From Candidatus Latescibacterota bacterium (GTDB lineage: Bacteria > Latescibacterota > UBA2968 > UBA8231), in the NCBI GenBank assembly GCA_021295675.1, contig JAGWBY010000020.1:36375-54310 (forward strand): DNA of 17,936 nt, in the 5' to 3' direction. Made by a program: the position numbers and the translations under genes. Below, in pieces: positions 1 to 7,907 of the stretch. Under the pieces are notes generated by a model, which was given only the letters and a program-made list of their open reading frames with translations, was not told where the DNA came from and made no database searches. The stretch's first letter is position 1; each line of letters starts with the position of its first letter.

Positions 1-781
1 CCTCGCCCGTGCATACGGGCGTATCCACGGCTTCGGCGAGCCGCTGCCACTGGTCGGGCAACTGCCAAGGGATCATGTCCTCATACCAAGCTAGACTGAA
101 CTGATCCAGCGCCTTACCCAAGCGGATGCAGGACTCGACGCCAATATGGCCGAAGTGATCGACGGCCAAGGGAATTTCATAGCCGATCACCTCGCGCACC
201 TGCGCCACGTATTCGCAGAGGATGTCGATGCCCTTGTTGGTAATCTGGATTCCCGTAAATGGGTGCATGATGCCTTGGTTTTCCAACATACCCGGCGGGG
301 CGATCAGCGCGACGTCCATTTTGAGGAACCTAAACCCCCGCTCCATCCGCTCTTTGAGCAACTGTCCCATCTCCCGGCCGTCGCGCCGCGTGGGGGTATC
401 GCAGTAGCAGAGAATCCGATCGCGGAACTTACCGCCGGCCAGTTGGTAGGCCGGCACATTATAGGCTTTGCCCGCTAGGTCCATCAGCGCCATCTCGACG
501 CCGCAGACGCCACCGGCCTGACGCGCGTGGTGGCCGAATTGCTTGATCTTGCGGAAGAGCTTATCGACGTTGCAGGGGTTTTCGCCAAGCAAGCGGCTTT
601 TGAGCATTAGCGCGTAGGTCGGACTGCCGCCGTCGCGCACTTCGCCGTAGCCAGAGATACCTTGGTTGGTGTCGATGCGGATGATCGTCGCGCGGAACGG
701 TGCGCCGCGCAGATTGGCGACGCGCATATCAGTGATCTTCAGATCTGAGGGGTGAGAGTGCGTATTCACGTTTTCTGTCAT
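1..781 (-). CDS. Enolase-superfamily enzyme (mandelate racemase / muconate lactonizing type), 3' end outside window
   Basis: My minus-strand translation gives 260 residues before the window edge. The N-terminal capping domain is followed by the barrel with the expected order of motifs: K154-x-D156 (F-L-K-M-D), metal ligand D208 in A-V-D-H-F-G, E234 in W-Y-E-D-M-I-P-W, and E260 in C-T-G-E at the cut edge. Family members use a divalent metal to stabilise an enediolate while abstracting an alpha proton from carboxylate substrates; typical reactions are sugar-acid dehydration or racemisation. The substrate cannot be told from this part. The ATG at 779-781 has a GGAG ribosome site at 788-791. It is divergent from the YWTD-LRR gene across about 110 bp. 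About a third of the protein, with the general-base region, is missing because of the window edge and not because of mutation. Confidence 0.9.
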   Translation of the reverse strand, partial: MTENVNTHSHPSDLKITDMRVANLRGAPFRATIIRIDTNQGISGYGEVRDGGSPTYALMLKSRLLGENPCNVDKLFRKIKQFGHHARQAGGVCGVEMALMDLAGKAYNVPAYQLAGGKFRDRILCYCDTPTRRDGREMGQLLKERMERGFRFLKMDVALIAPPGMLENQGIMHPFTGIQITNKGIDILCEYVAQVREVIGYEIPLAVDHFGHIGVESCIRLGKALDQFSLAWYEDMIPWQLPDQWQRLAEAVDTPVCTGE

Positions 782-838
782 TCTTGTCTCCGCTTTCGTT
801 GGGTGTATTTTAGGGGCTTCCAATGATATTCCGCCCAC

Positions 839-851
839 ATTTTTTCGTCAA
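839..851 (+). promoter_or_regulatory. 13-nt motif ATTTTTTCGTCAA in a 5' leader, copy 1
   Basis: It lies about 40 bp upstream of the start of the first YWTD-LRR gene. An identical 13-mer occurs at 7085-7097 upstream of an unrelated SDR gene, and the flanks also look alike (TATTC/TATTTC and CCCA before it, TT after it). A leader element or protein-binding site is possible; its role is unknown. I could not fit a convincing 17-bp-spaced promoter to both copies. Confidence 0.35.
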
Positions 852-890
852 CTTAGTTTCGCAGACTCATTTTTATAGGAGCGGCAAGAG

Positions 891-3800
891 ATGAAATATC
901 TAATCGGCCGTCCAAGAGGCATCGCGTCCTTGCTAACAGTAGTATTGGCTATCGGAGTCCAAGATGGCAGCTACGGTCAGTCGTCGGTCGAGGGGAAGAT
1001 ATACTGGACGGAGGCGAGGGACCTCGGCTGGATTCAGCGGGCCGATCTGGATGGAGCTAATGTAGAAAGCGTCCTCACCACCGAATTGGAAATCAATCCA
1101 AATCGCATCACTTTGGACCCGGTCGCAGGTAAGATCTACTGGACAGAGGTGGACGTCGACGCCGAGTGGGAGGGCACCATCCGACGAGCGAACTTTGATG
1201 GTTCTGAGGTCGAAACCCTCATTACCGGACTACAGGATCCATTCGACCTCGCCTTGGACCTGTTCGCGCACAAGATGTACTGGACAAGCTTGCAGGGGGG
1301 GACTATTCAGCGGGCCGACCTAGAAGGTACCAACGTCGAAACCCTCATCACCGGACTAGAAGCTCCAGCGGATATCGCTCTGGATATGTACCTGGATTTT
1401 ATCGGCGATCCCTGTCCGAATTGCGCAACGAAAATCCAAGCTGTTTCCCCTCTCCCAGACAGGCGCACCGCTGCCAAATCCGCTTTCCACTCTCCATACC
1501 ATTCGATGGGTGCTCCTACCACGATGTACTGGACGGATTTGCGGGCGGGCACCATTCAGCGGGCTGATCTTGACGGCGAAAACGGCGAAATCCTCGTCAC
1601 GGACATAGGTAGTCCGGTGGGCATCGTCGTTAACGAATACATATATAGCATGTACTGGGCGGACAGGGACACGGGCATTATTCACCGGGCGGATTTGGAT
1701 GGTGCCAACGTCGAAGCCCTTATCACAGGAGTAGAAGATATAATTTCCATCGCTCAGGAATCATATTATGGGTACTTTGGTGAGATTGTATGGATGGAGT
1801 GGAATAGTGATTCGGATACGGGAACCATTCGTTGCTGTTACGGCTGGGACGAATCTGGCCCCTACACCATCGTAGAAACGAAGCGACCAAGAGACCTTGA
1901 GGTGTCACTCGGGTGGTTCTACTGGACGGATGCGAACAGAATTTATTGGTATGAAGGAGATGAAGGCTCGGAACCGATCTACATGGGAATAGAGGGTCCA
2001 GCGATCATCGCCGTAGATGCCGCTGAGGACAAAATGTACTGGGTGGACAACCGGCTAGATGCCATCCGCCGATCCAACTTAGACGGAACCCAAGTCGAAA
2101 ACTTGCTCACAGGCGTAGAAGAGCCAGAGGACATCGCCTTGGACTTGGACGCGGACAGGATGTACTGGATGGAGCAAGGCACGAATTCGATCCGGCGGGC
2201 CGGTCTCGACGGTGAAAACGTCGAAACCCTTGTGGAAGTAGAAGATCCGCAGAGCATTGCCCTTGATGTCACCAACGGCAAGATGTACTGGACATCCCAA
2301 GAGGCTTCTCGTTTCTCGGACAGAGGGATCATCCGGCGGGCCGGTCTCGACGGTGAAAATGTCGAAACCCTCCTCACAGGATTATACGATCCCGAAAGCA
2401 TTGCTCTGGACTTGGTCGCAGGCAAGATGTACTGGACGGACTTTGCCCTAGTCGCAGGTACGAGGGTCGGGCTGGACGGTGGAATCCTGCGGGCCAACCT
2501 CGACGGCTCCAAGCTTGAAATCCTCGTCCCCCATTTAGCACGACCCGTGGACCTCGCCCTAGATGTCACTGGGGATAAGATGTACTGGACGGACGAGAAA
2601 GGTGGTAGCATTCAGCGGGCCAACCTCGACGGCGAAAACGCCGAAGAGATCATCTCGGATTTAGTGCGCCCAGTGGGTATCGCCCTAGACGTTTTGCCAC
2701 CGGCCGCGACTACCGATGCGGTGGACATAACCCAGATTCCCAACCCGGACCCATGCGCCAACGGCCTCGCCGTGCCAAATCCGCTCCAAAACCAAGGTTT
2801 GGTGGAAGACTGCCGGGCGCTTTTGGCCTTTCGCAACTCGCGGGACGAGAGAAGCGATCTGAGCTGGAGCACAGTCTTTCCCATCAGTGGGTGGAGAGAA
2901 GTCTATGTCCGCGACGCCCGTGTCAGAGAAATTCATTTAGGATACAGTCCAATAGATCCCCTCAACATCGACGGTCCAATTTCGCCGGAGTTGGGCAACC
3001 TGACTGCGCTGGAGTCCTTGTCCCTCGCAGGGGTGTCGGGGCCGATCCCGCCGGAGTTGGGCAACCTGACTACGTTGGAGTCCTTGTCCCTCGCAGGGGT
3101 GTTGGGGCCGATCCCGCCGGAGTTGGGCAACCTGACTACGTTGGAGTCCTTGTCCCTCGCAGGGGTGTCGGGGCCGATCCCGCCCGAACTAGGCCAACTA
3201 ACCCAACTAAGGAGGTTGTACATCAGTTGGAATCGGGAGATATCGGGGCTGATCCCGCCGGAGTTGGGCAACCTGACTGCGCTGGAGTTCTTGTCCCTCG
3301 CAGGGGTGTCGGGGCCGATCCCACCGGAGTTGGGCAACCTGACAAACCTTACGAGTCTAGTTCTCTCCGACAATGAGTTGATGGGGCTGATCCCGCCGGA
3401 GTTGGGCAACCTGACGAACTTGAAAAAGTTAACCCTCGGAAACAACGAATTGACAGGCCCCATTCCACCGGAGTTGGGCAACCTGACAAACCTCACGTTT
3501 TTGAGTCTCTCCTCTAATGAATTGACAGGCCCCATTCCGCCCGAACTGGGCCAACTGACCCAATTGGAGATCTTGGAGATCTCTCACAACAGGTTGACGG
3601 GACCCATTCCGTCGGAATTGGGCCAATTGACAAGCCTGCTGTCGTTGAATCTCTTCAACAACGAATTGACGGGTTCGATTCCGCCCGAACTGGGCCAACT
3701 GACGAGTCTGCAGCGGTTGATCCTCAACAACAACAAATTGACGGGTTCGATTCCGCCCGAGTTGAGCCAACTGACAAGCCTGCTGTCGTTGTATATCCAC

Positions 3801-5024
3801 CGAAACAACCAGTTGACGGGATGCGTCCCAGCACCATTGGCTAAGTGGATCGAGGATTGGCCGATTTGTTCAGGAACCGCAGTTTTCGTGTCCGACTGCT
3901 GTTGGCGACACATAGACGGAATATGGGTCAGCCGACGTAGAGTTCTAGAGAACACTCCCCCAGGGGAGCCCCTTGGACCGGTCCAGACCCAAAGCGCCGA
4001 CGATGCCATCTTGACCTTCTCGCTGGCGGGTCCTGACTCGGCTGCCTTCGCTATCGACGACGCCGGAGAAATCACGATTGGGGATAGTATCATGCTGGAC
4101 TTCGAGATCAAGAAATCCTACTCGATAGTGGTATATCTCAGCGATGGTCTAGACCACCAAGGACTCGCAGATCCCAGCATTGACGACACGCTCCGCGTCA
4201 CCATCGAGCTGATCAATGTGGAGGAAGCCGGAACAGTGAGGCTATCAGCGACTCATCCGGTCGTAGGGGATTCATTAACCGCCTCCCTGAGCGATCCAGA
4301 CGGGCTGGTAAGCTACAACCCACCCCGTTGGCAGTGGCAGCAGTCAGAAGATCTGCCGACACCGGCGTGGAACGATATCCCCAGAGCGATGTCTAATGTC
4401 TATACGCCTACTACTGAAGATGAGGGGCGGCTGTTGCGAGCAACGGCAACATATGGCGACGGCCACGGCTCTAACAAGAGCGCCGCGAGTGACCCCACCG
4501 CCGCAGTAGCGACATCCCGTAATACTGCCAATTCAGTTGCAGCGGCCGATTTCGACGGCGACGGCGCGGTCGATTTCGCCGACTTTTTCCTATTCGCCGA
4601 CGCCTTTGGCCGCAGCGACGCCCGCTTTGACTTCGACGGCGACGGCGCGGTCGATTTCGCCGACTTTTTCCTATTCGCCGACCACTTCAGCCCATCGGCG
4701 CGAGCCAAACTAGTAATGCTGGCGCGGGAGTTGATCGGCCTGCCCGATAGCCCCCAATTGCAGCAAAACGCGCCCAATCCGTTCAATAGCGAGACGATCC
4801 TTTCCTATTTCTTGAACACCCCCGGTCCGACGCACCTAGAAGTGTTCGCGTTGACCGGGCAAAAAGTGGCGGTCTTGCACCAAGGGCCGCAGCAGGCCGG
4901 CTACCACCGCCTCCGCTGGAATGGCCGCGACGACGCAGGTCGTCCCGTGGCCAGCGGCATGTACTTATATAGGCTGGTGACTGCCAATGGCGCATTGACG
5001 CGCAAGCTGATCCTATTGCGTTGA
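891..5024 (+). CDS. Secreted YWTD-propeller / LRR / cadherin-like / dockerin-like protein with C-terminal sorting domain
   Basis: The protein has 1377 aa. ATG 891 has AGGAG at 877-881, nine bases away. Residues 1-29 form a signal peptide ending S-Y-G. Residues about 34-603 carry 12 LDL-receptor class B (YWTD) repeats of the form G-K-M-Y-W-T-D ... R-A-D-L-D-G ... V-E-T-L ... I-A-L-D, enough for two six-bladed propellers. A Cys-containing LRR cap (about 620-690) precedes 12 plant-type LRRs (695-978, G-P-I-P-P-E-L-G-N-L-T). A cadherin-like region (about 985-1112) and an Ig-like S-D-P-D-G domain (to about 1205) follow. Two EF-hand motifs start at D1220 and D1247. Residues about 1287-1377 form the FlgD-like/type IX-like sorting domain. 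Its role is probably surface binding or adhesion; no catalytic motif is visible. Residues 165-205 hold an unusual insertion with a C-P-N-C pair between repeats 3 and 4. A paralogue starts at 7986. Confidence 0.93.
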   Translation: MKYLIGRPRGIASLLTVVLAIGVQDGSYGQSSVEGKIYWTEARDLGWIQRADLDGANVESVLTTELEINPNRITLDPVAGKIYWTEVDVDAEWEGTIRRANFDGSEVETLITGLQDPFDLALDLFAHKMYWTSLQGGTIQRADLEGTNVETLITGLEAPADIALDMYLDFIGDPCPNCATKIQAVSPLPDRRTAAKSAFHSPYHSMGAPTTMYWTDLRAGTIQRADLDGENGEILVTDIGSPVGIVVNEYIYSMYWADRDTGIIHRADLDGANVEALITGVEDIISIAQESYYGYFGEIVWMEWNSDSDTGTIRCCYGWDESGPYTIVETKRPRDLEVSLGWFYWTDANRIYWYEGDEGSEPIYMGIEGPAIIAVDAAEDKMYWVDNRLDAIRRSNLDGTQVENLLTGVEEPEDIALDLDADRMYWMEQGTNSIRRAGLDGENVETLVEVEDPQSIALDVTNGKMYWTSQEASRFSDRGIIRRAGLDGENVETLLTGLYDPESIALDLVAGKMYWTDFALVAGTRVGLDGGILRANLDGSKLEILVPHLARPVDLALDVTGDKMYWTDEKGGSIQRANLDGENAEEIISDLVRPVGIALDVLPPAATTDAVDITQIPNPDPCANGLAVPNPLQNQGLVEDCRALLAFRNSRDERSDLSWSTVFPISGWREVYVRDARVREIHLGYSPIDPLNIDGPISPELGNLTALESLSLAGVSGPIPPELGNLTTLESLSLAGVLGPIPPELGNLTTLESLSLAGVSGPIPPELGQLTQLRRLYISWNREISGLIPPELGNLTALEFLSLAGVSGPIPPELGNLTNLTSLVLSDNELMGLIPPELGNLTNLKKLTLGNNELTGPIPPELGNLTNLTFLSLSSNELTGPIPPELGQLTQLEILEISHNRLTGPIPSELGQLTSLLSLNLFNNELTGSIPPELGQLTSLQRLILNNNKLTGSIPPELSQLTSLLSLYIHRNNQLTGCVPAPLAKWIEDWPICSGTAVFVSDCCWRHIDGIWVSRRRVLENTPPGEPLGPVQTQSADDAILTFSLAGPDSAAFAIDDAGEITIGDSIMLDFEIKKSYSIVVYLSDGLDHQGLADPSIDDTLRVTIELINVEEAGTVRLSATHPVVGDSLTASLSDPDGLVSYNPPRWQWQQSEDLPTPAWNDIPRAMSNVYTPTTEDEGRLLRATATYGDGHGSNKSAASDPTAAVATSRNTANSVAAADFDGDGAVDFADFFLFADAFGRSDARFDFDGDGAVDFADFFLFADHFSPSARAKLVMLARELIGLPDSPQLQQNAPNPFNSETILSYFLNTPGPTHLEVFALTGQKVAVLHQGPQQAGYHRLRWNGRDDAGRPVASGMYLYRLVTANGALTRKLILLR
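2985..3323 (+). repeat. Near-identical 66-bp LRR-coding repeats
   Basis: Three head-to-tail copies start at 2985, 3051 and 3117, and a fourth, separated copy is at 3258-3323. Each starts C-C-G-G-A-G and encodes a 22-residue LRR (P-E-L-G-N-L-T-x-L-E-S-L-S-L-A-G-V). Most neighbouring LRRs have 24 residues. The high nucleotide identity points to recent tandem duplication and makes copy-number change by recombination or slippage likely. Confidence 0.85.
4548..4682 (+). repeat. Duplicated 54-nt dockerin-like EF-hand coding unit
   Basis: Units at 4548-4601 and 4629-4682 differ at one base in 54 and are offset by 81 bp. Each encodes a D-F-D-G-D-G-A-V-D-F-A-D-F-F-L-F-A-D calcium-binding loop and helix, as in type I dockerin repeats. 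The near-perfect DNA identity suggests recent duplication or gene conversion. The homologous pair in the second YWTD-LRR gene (about 10653-10795) is more diverged. Confidence 0.85.
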
Positions 5025-5103
5025 CCGATGCGTCGAGGTGTTTTGGTGATGCCTATGCGGATGCAAGCGGCAGTTTAGAACCAACCGACAGATAGAGAGA
5101 CGT

Positions 5104-5141
5104 AAGGGGAGCGGTACCGCACAGGAGCTGCTTCCCTTTTT
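5104..5141 (+). terminator. Rho-independent terminator after the first YWTD-LRR gene
   Basis: The arm AAGGGGAGCGGT (5104-5115) pairs with GCTGCTTCCCTT (5127-5138) as a 12-bp stem with three G-T wobbles and an 11-nt loop. The 3' arm runs into a T tract at 5137-5141. It sits about 80 bp after the stop at 5024 and before the ATPase gene. A smaller perfect palindrome GCGGTACCGC (5111-5120) lies inside it. Confidence 0.65.
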
Positions 5142-5243
5142 GCGCCTGTACCCGGTGCGGTTGCGCCGATAGAGTGGGGTTATATTTTCAAAATTTACGA
5201 ATAAAAGTGGCCATCTGTGCTTCAAACTGGACGAGGAGCCGGT

Positions 5244-6452
5244 ATGATGCTACATAGACTGAAAATCTCGGGCCTGTTGTCCTTCGGACCGCAGGGAATT
5301 GATCTGCCCATGGAACCGCTAAACGTCCTGATCGGCCCGAATGGTTCGGGCAAGTCAAACCTGCTCGAAGTGCTGGCCTTGCTGAGGGCTGCGCCGCGCG
5401 AACTCGCGGAACCGATCAAGCGAGGCGGCGGAATCTGGGAATGGCTCTGGAAGGGTGACGAGTCGCTGGGCAAGGCGACGCTGGAAGCCTTCGTTGACGA
5501 TCCAGAGAAGGATAATCCCTTGCGACACGTGCTGGAATTCACCGACCACGGTGGACGCTTTGAAGTCATCGACGAGCGCATTGAATGCGCGGAGACCGAG
5601 TTCGCCTATCGCCTTCATCAGGGACAGCATAGGTTCGATATCCAGGCTGAGCCGAAAGACCAAAGAACGTCGTCCCGTCCTATCCTATCTGACTCTGCTA
5701 CCATCGTGTCTGAATCGCTTGGTCTGAATAGGTACCGCGAGCGAACAAAGCCGGAGGAATCCGTCCTGTCTCAGATCCGCGACGCACAAACTTACCCCGC
5801 GCTGCACTGCCTACAGAAACAGTACGAGCGAATCCGCCTTTATCGAAATTGGGCATTCGGTCCTGCGGCGGAGTTGCGCCGGAATCAGAGTACGCACGAC
5901 CCTTCCGATTTCCTGAACGAAGGAGGGGCGAATTTGGCCCTCGTACTGTCGCACTTCCAAGGGGAGAACAAGCGGAAACTCGTCGCGGCGTTGCAGGAAC
6001 TCTTTGACGGCATCGTGGATGTCAACTGTCCAGTCACAGGTGGGACGGTGTCGCTTTTCTTAGAGGAACAGGGCGGACGCCAGATTCCAGCGAGCCGCCT
6101 GTCTGACGGCACCCTGCGCTATCTCTGCCTGCTGGCTATTTTGCTGCATCCCGAGCCGCCTTCCTTGGTCGCCATCGAGGAGCCAGAATTGGGCTTGCAC
6201 CCCGACCTGCTGCCTACATTGAGCGATTTGTTAGTTCAAGCATCCGAACACACTCAACTGATCGTTACGACCCATTCGGATGTGCTGGTTGACGCCCTGA
6301 CCGACAAGCCAGAGAGCATAGTAGTGTGCGAGCAAGAGAATGGCGAGTCGCGGTTCGAGCGGTTGGACAATAAACGACTGAAAACTTGGCTGGAAGAATA
6401 CAGTCTCGGCGATCTTTGGACTTCGGGCCAATTGGGCGGCAATCGATGGTAA
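5244..6452 (+). CDS. AAA_21-type (SMC/ABC-like) ATPase, first gene of a putative defence pair
   Basis: The protein has 402 aa from ATG 5244, which follows GAGGAG at 5233-5238; ATG 5247 is equally possible, and the upstream GTG at 5217 has no ribosome site. It starts like RecF/OLD-type ATPases (L-x-x-L-K-I-S-G-L-L-S-F). Walker A is G-P-N-G-S-G-K-S at 31-38, the ABC signature L-S-D-G-T at 286-290, Walker B ends in E312-E313 followed by P-E-L-G-L-H-P, and the H-loop histidine is H344 (T-T-H-S-D). Between them lies a helical insertion. Such ATPases dimerise on ATP, and in PARIS-, OLD- or AbiL-like systems they sense or restrain a partner effector. The next gene overlaps by 7 nt, so the two are very likely co-translated partners. 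Its own phage trigger, if any, is unknown. Confidence 0.9.
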   Translation: MMLHRLKISGLLSFGPQGIDLPMEPLNVLIGPNGSGKSNLLEVLALLRAAPRELAEPIKRGGGIWEWLWKGDESLGKATLEAFVDDPEKDNPLRHVLEFTDHGGRFEVIDERIECAETEFAYRLHQGQHRFDIQAEPKDQRTSSRPILSDSATIVSESLGLNRYRERTKPEESVLSQIRDAQTYPALHCLQKQYERIRLYRNWAFGPAAELRRNQSTHDPSDFLNEGGANLALVLSHFQGENKRKLVAALQELFDGIVDVNCPVTGGTVSLFLEEQGGRQIPASRLSDGTLRYLCLLAILLHPEPPSLVAIEEPELGLHPDLLPTLSDLLVQASEHTQLIVTTHSDVLVDALTDKPESIVVCEQENGESRFERLDNKRLKTWLEEYSLGDLWTSGQLGGNRW

Positions 6453-7051
6453 CTGCCGAGCTTTATATTGAAGGCGGCGGCGACAATCGCCAGCAGCACT
6501 CAAAGGCTCTTCGCATACGTTTTCGTCAGGGCTGGAACGCATTTTTCAAATCGGCTGGACTCGGCGGACGGATGCCAAAAGTTGTGCGGGGTGGTGGACG
6601 CCAACAGACTTTTGAGCGCTTTGCCATAGCTATCGCGGAAGGGCACCCCCGCATCGTACCGCTTCTCCTAGTGGACAGCGAAAATCCCGTTGCGGCAGGG
6701 CACTCAGTCTGGCAGCATCTGCAAGCAAACGATAACTGGAATCGACCGCTAAACGCTGGCGACGACCAAGCCTTTCTGATGGTGCAGGTCATGGAGACGT
6801 GGTTTCTGGCGGATCGCAATTCATTGAGGCACCATTTCGGCGCAAAGTTTAAGGAGAACGCGCTCAGGCAATGGCCGCAGTTGGAAGCCGTCCCCAAGGC
6901 GACGGTCTTCGACGCGCTCGAACGCGCCACCGATAAAGGCTATGCCAAGGGCAAAGTCTCATTTGAGTTGCTGGCGCAGATCGATCCTGCTCGAGTCGAA
7001 GCTGTCTGTCCGCACGCCAAGGCGTTCATGAAGCGGTTGCGGACGCTTTGA
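6446..7051 (+). CDS. DUF4276 family protein, putative effector of the ATPase pair
   Basis: The protein has 201 aa. ATG 6446 overlaps the ATPase stop (ATGGTAA), so translation is probably coupled; an in-frame ATG at 6386 lies inside the ATPase gene and is less likely. The sequence fits the DUF4276 family as I remember it: E-L-Y-I-E-G-G-G-D near the start, G-L-G-G-R-M-P, P-L-L-L-V-D-S-E-N-P, D-D-Q-A-F-L-M-V-Q-V-M-E-T-W-F-L-A-D and a final K-x-S-F-E-L-L. The acidic E9-G strand end and D77-x-E79 resemble the Glu and D-x-D motifs of Toprim nucleases such as OLD or AriB. That similarity is my inference, not an established annotation. It has no signal peptide or membrane segment. It is probably an effector (nuclease or RNase-like) controlled by the ATPase. 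Confidence 0.85.
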   Translation: MVTAELYIEGGGDNRQQHSKALRIRFRQGWNAFFKSAGLGGRMPKVVRGGGRQQTFERFAIAIAEGHPRIVPLLLVDSENPVAAGHSVWQHLQANDNWNRPLNAGDDQAFLMVQVMETWFLADRNSLRHHFGAKFKENALRQWPQLEAVPKATVFDALERATDKGYAKGKVSFELLAQIDPARVEAVCPHAKAFMKRLRTL

Positions 7052-7084
7052 TTGTGGTCGGACTCTCGGTGGTATTTCATCCCA

Positions 7085-7097
7085 ATTTTTTCGTCAA
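7085..7097 (+). promoter_or_regulatory. 13-nt motif ATTTTTTCGTCAA in a 5' leader, copy 2
   Basis: It is identical to the motif at 839-851 and lies 27 bp upstream of the SDR start codon at 7125, just ahead of the ribosome site. The shared context of both copies (pyrimidine-rich CCCA before, TT after) makes a chance match less likely. Confidence 0.35.
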
Positions 7098-7124
7098 TTT
7101 CAACATCATACTTAGGAGATCGAC

Positions 7125-7907
7125 ATGAAGCTGAAAGACAGAGTGGCCCTCATCACCGGCGGTAGCAGCGGCATCGGCCGGGCCGCGGCCGTGGCTATGG
7201 CCCGCGAAGGAGCCAACATCGCGCTGACGGCCCGCCGCGCTGAGCGCTGCGAGGAAGCTGTCGCCGAAATCGAGGGACTAGGCGGCCAAGCGTTGGCCTT
7301 GCCCGGCGACGTAGCTAACGCCGAGCACGTCGCCGGACTAGTGGCGGCTACCGTCGAGCGTTGGGGCCGCCTCGATATCGTCGTGCCCAACGCCGGCATC
7401 AACGGCGTCTTCGCCCCCATCGAGGACATCACTCCCGAGGAGTGGGATCAGACGCACAACATCAACGTGCGCGGCACCTTCCTCACCGTTAAATATGCCA
7501 TCCCCCACTTGCGCGCGGCCGGCGGCGGCAGCATCATCGTCGTCTCCTCGGTCAATGGCAACCGCATCTTCTCCAACTTTGGCTTCACCTCGTATTCTTG
7601 CTCCAAGGCCGCCCAAGTTACCTTCGCCAAAATGGCCGCAGTCGAACTGGCGCAGTGGGACATCCGCATCAACGTCATCTGCCCCGGTGCCACCAAAACC
7701 AGCATCGGCGAGAACACCTTCCCGCGCAACATCGACAAGATCCGCATCCCCCGCGAGTTCCCCCAAGGCATGATCCCCCTGCAACAGCGCGCCGCCAGTG
7801 CCGAGGAGGTCGCCAACGCCATTGTCTTTTTGGCGTCGGACGAGGCCAGCTACATCACGGGAACCGAGCTGTACGTCGATGGGGCGCTGTCGCTGTTTCA
7901 GGGGTGA
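7125..7907 (+). CDS. Classical short-chain dehydrogenase/reductase (SDR)
   Basis: The protein has 260 aa, the usual length for classical SDRs. ATG 7125 follows AGGAG at 7114-7118. The cofactor motif T-G-G-S-S-G-I-G is at 11-18, N-A-G at 89-91, the catalytic Asn is N114, Ser is S141/142, and Y157-x-x-x-K161 completes the tetrad. The C-terminal Y-I-T-G-T-E-L-Y-V-D-G-A signature is present. Basic residues after the second strand (T-A-R-R) suggest NADP(H) preference. It would oxidise or reduce an alcohol/ketone of unknown identity. It lies 73 bp after the DUF4276 gene and 78 bp before a secreted-protein gene, so its metabolic partner is not evident. Part of its coding sequence (7217-7261) is mirrored by a relic at 11878. 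Confidence 0.94.
   Translation: MKLKDRVALITGGSSGIGRAAAVAMAREGANIALTARRAERCEEAVAEIEGLGGQALALPGDVANAEHVAGLVAATVERWGRLDIVVPNAGINGVFAPIEDITPEEWDQTHNINVRGTFLTVKYAIPHLRAAGGGSIIVVSSVNGNRIFSNFGFTSYSCSKAAQVTFAKMAAVELAQWDIRINVICPGATKTSIGENTFPRNIDKIRIPREFPQGMIPLQQRAASAEEVANAIVFLASDEASYITGTELYVDGALSLFQG

Noticed and set aside
784..811. Possible promoter TTGTCT / TATTTT before the first YWTD-LRR gene
   Set aside because: Each hexamer matches at four positions and overlapping alternatives (TTGGGT / AATGAT) score about as well, so no choice can be supported.
2985..3323. Regular direct repeats that could suggest a CRISPR array
   Set aside because: The repeats are coding, contiguous, 66 bp long and in frame with LRRs; there are no unique spacers of constant length and no cas genes.
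2753..3376. A long plus-strand open frame over the LRR region, with repeated G-V-G-A-D-P-A-G-V-G-Q-P-D
   Set aside because: It is the LRR DNA repeat read out of frame; the 66-bp period keeps all frames open. It has no ribosome site, and the LRR reading is clearly the real one.
2933..4111. Long minus-strand open frames opposite the LRR region
   Set aside because: They are shadows of the repetitive LRR codons (reading N-S-G-G-I-G-P and similar) with no start signals or known family.
5161..5188. Possible promoter before the ATPase gene (TTGCGC with TATATT or TATTTT)
   Set aside because: The spacing is 14 bp for the better -10 and the -35 matches only three bases. The region is likely to hold a promoter, but this pair is not convincing.
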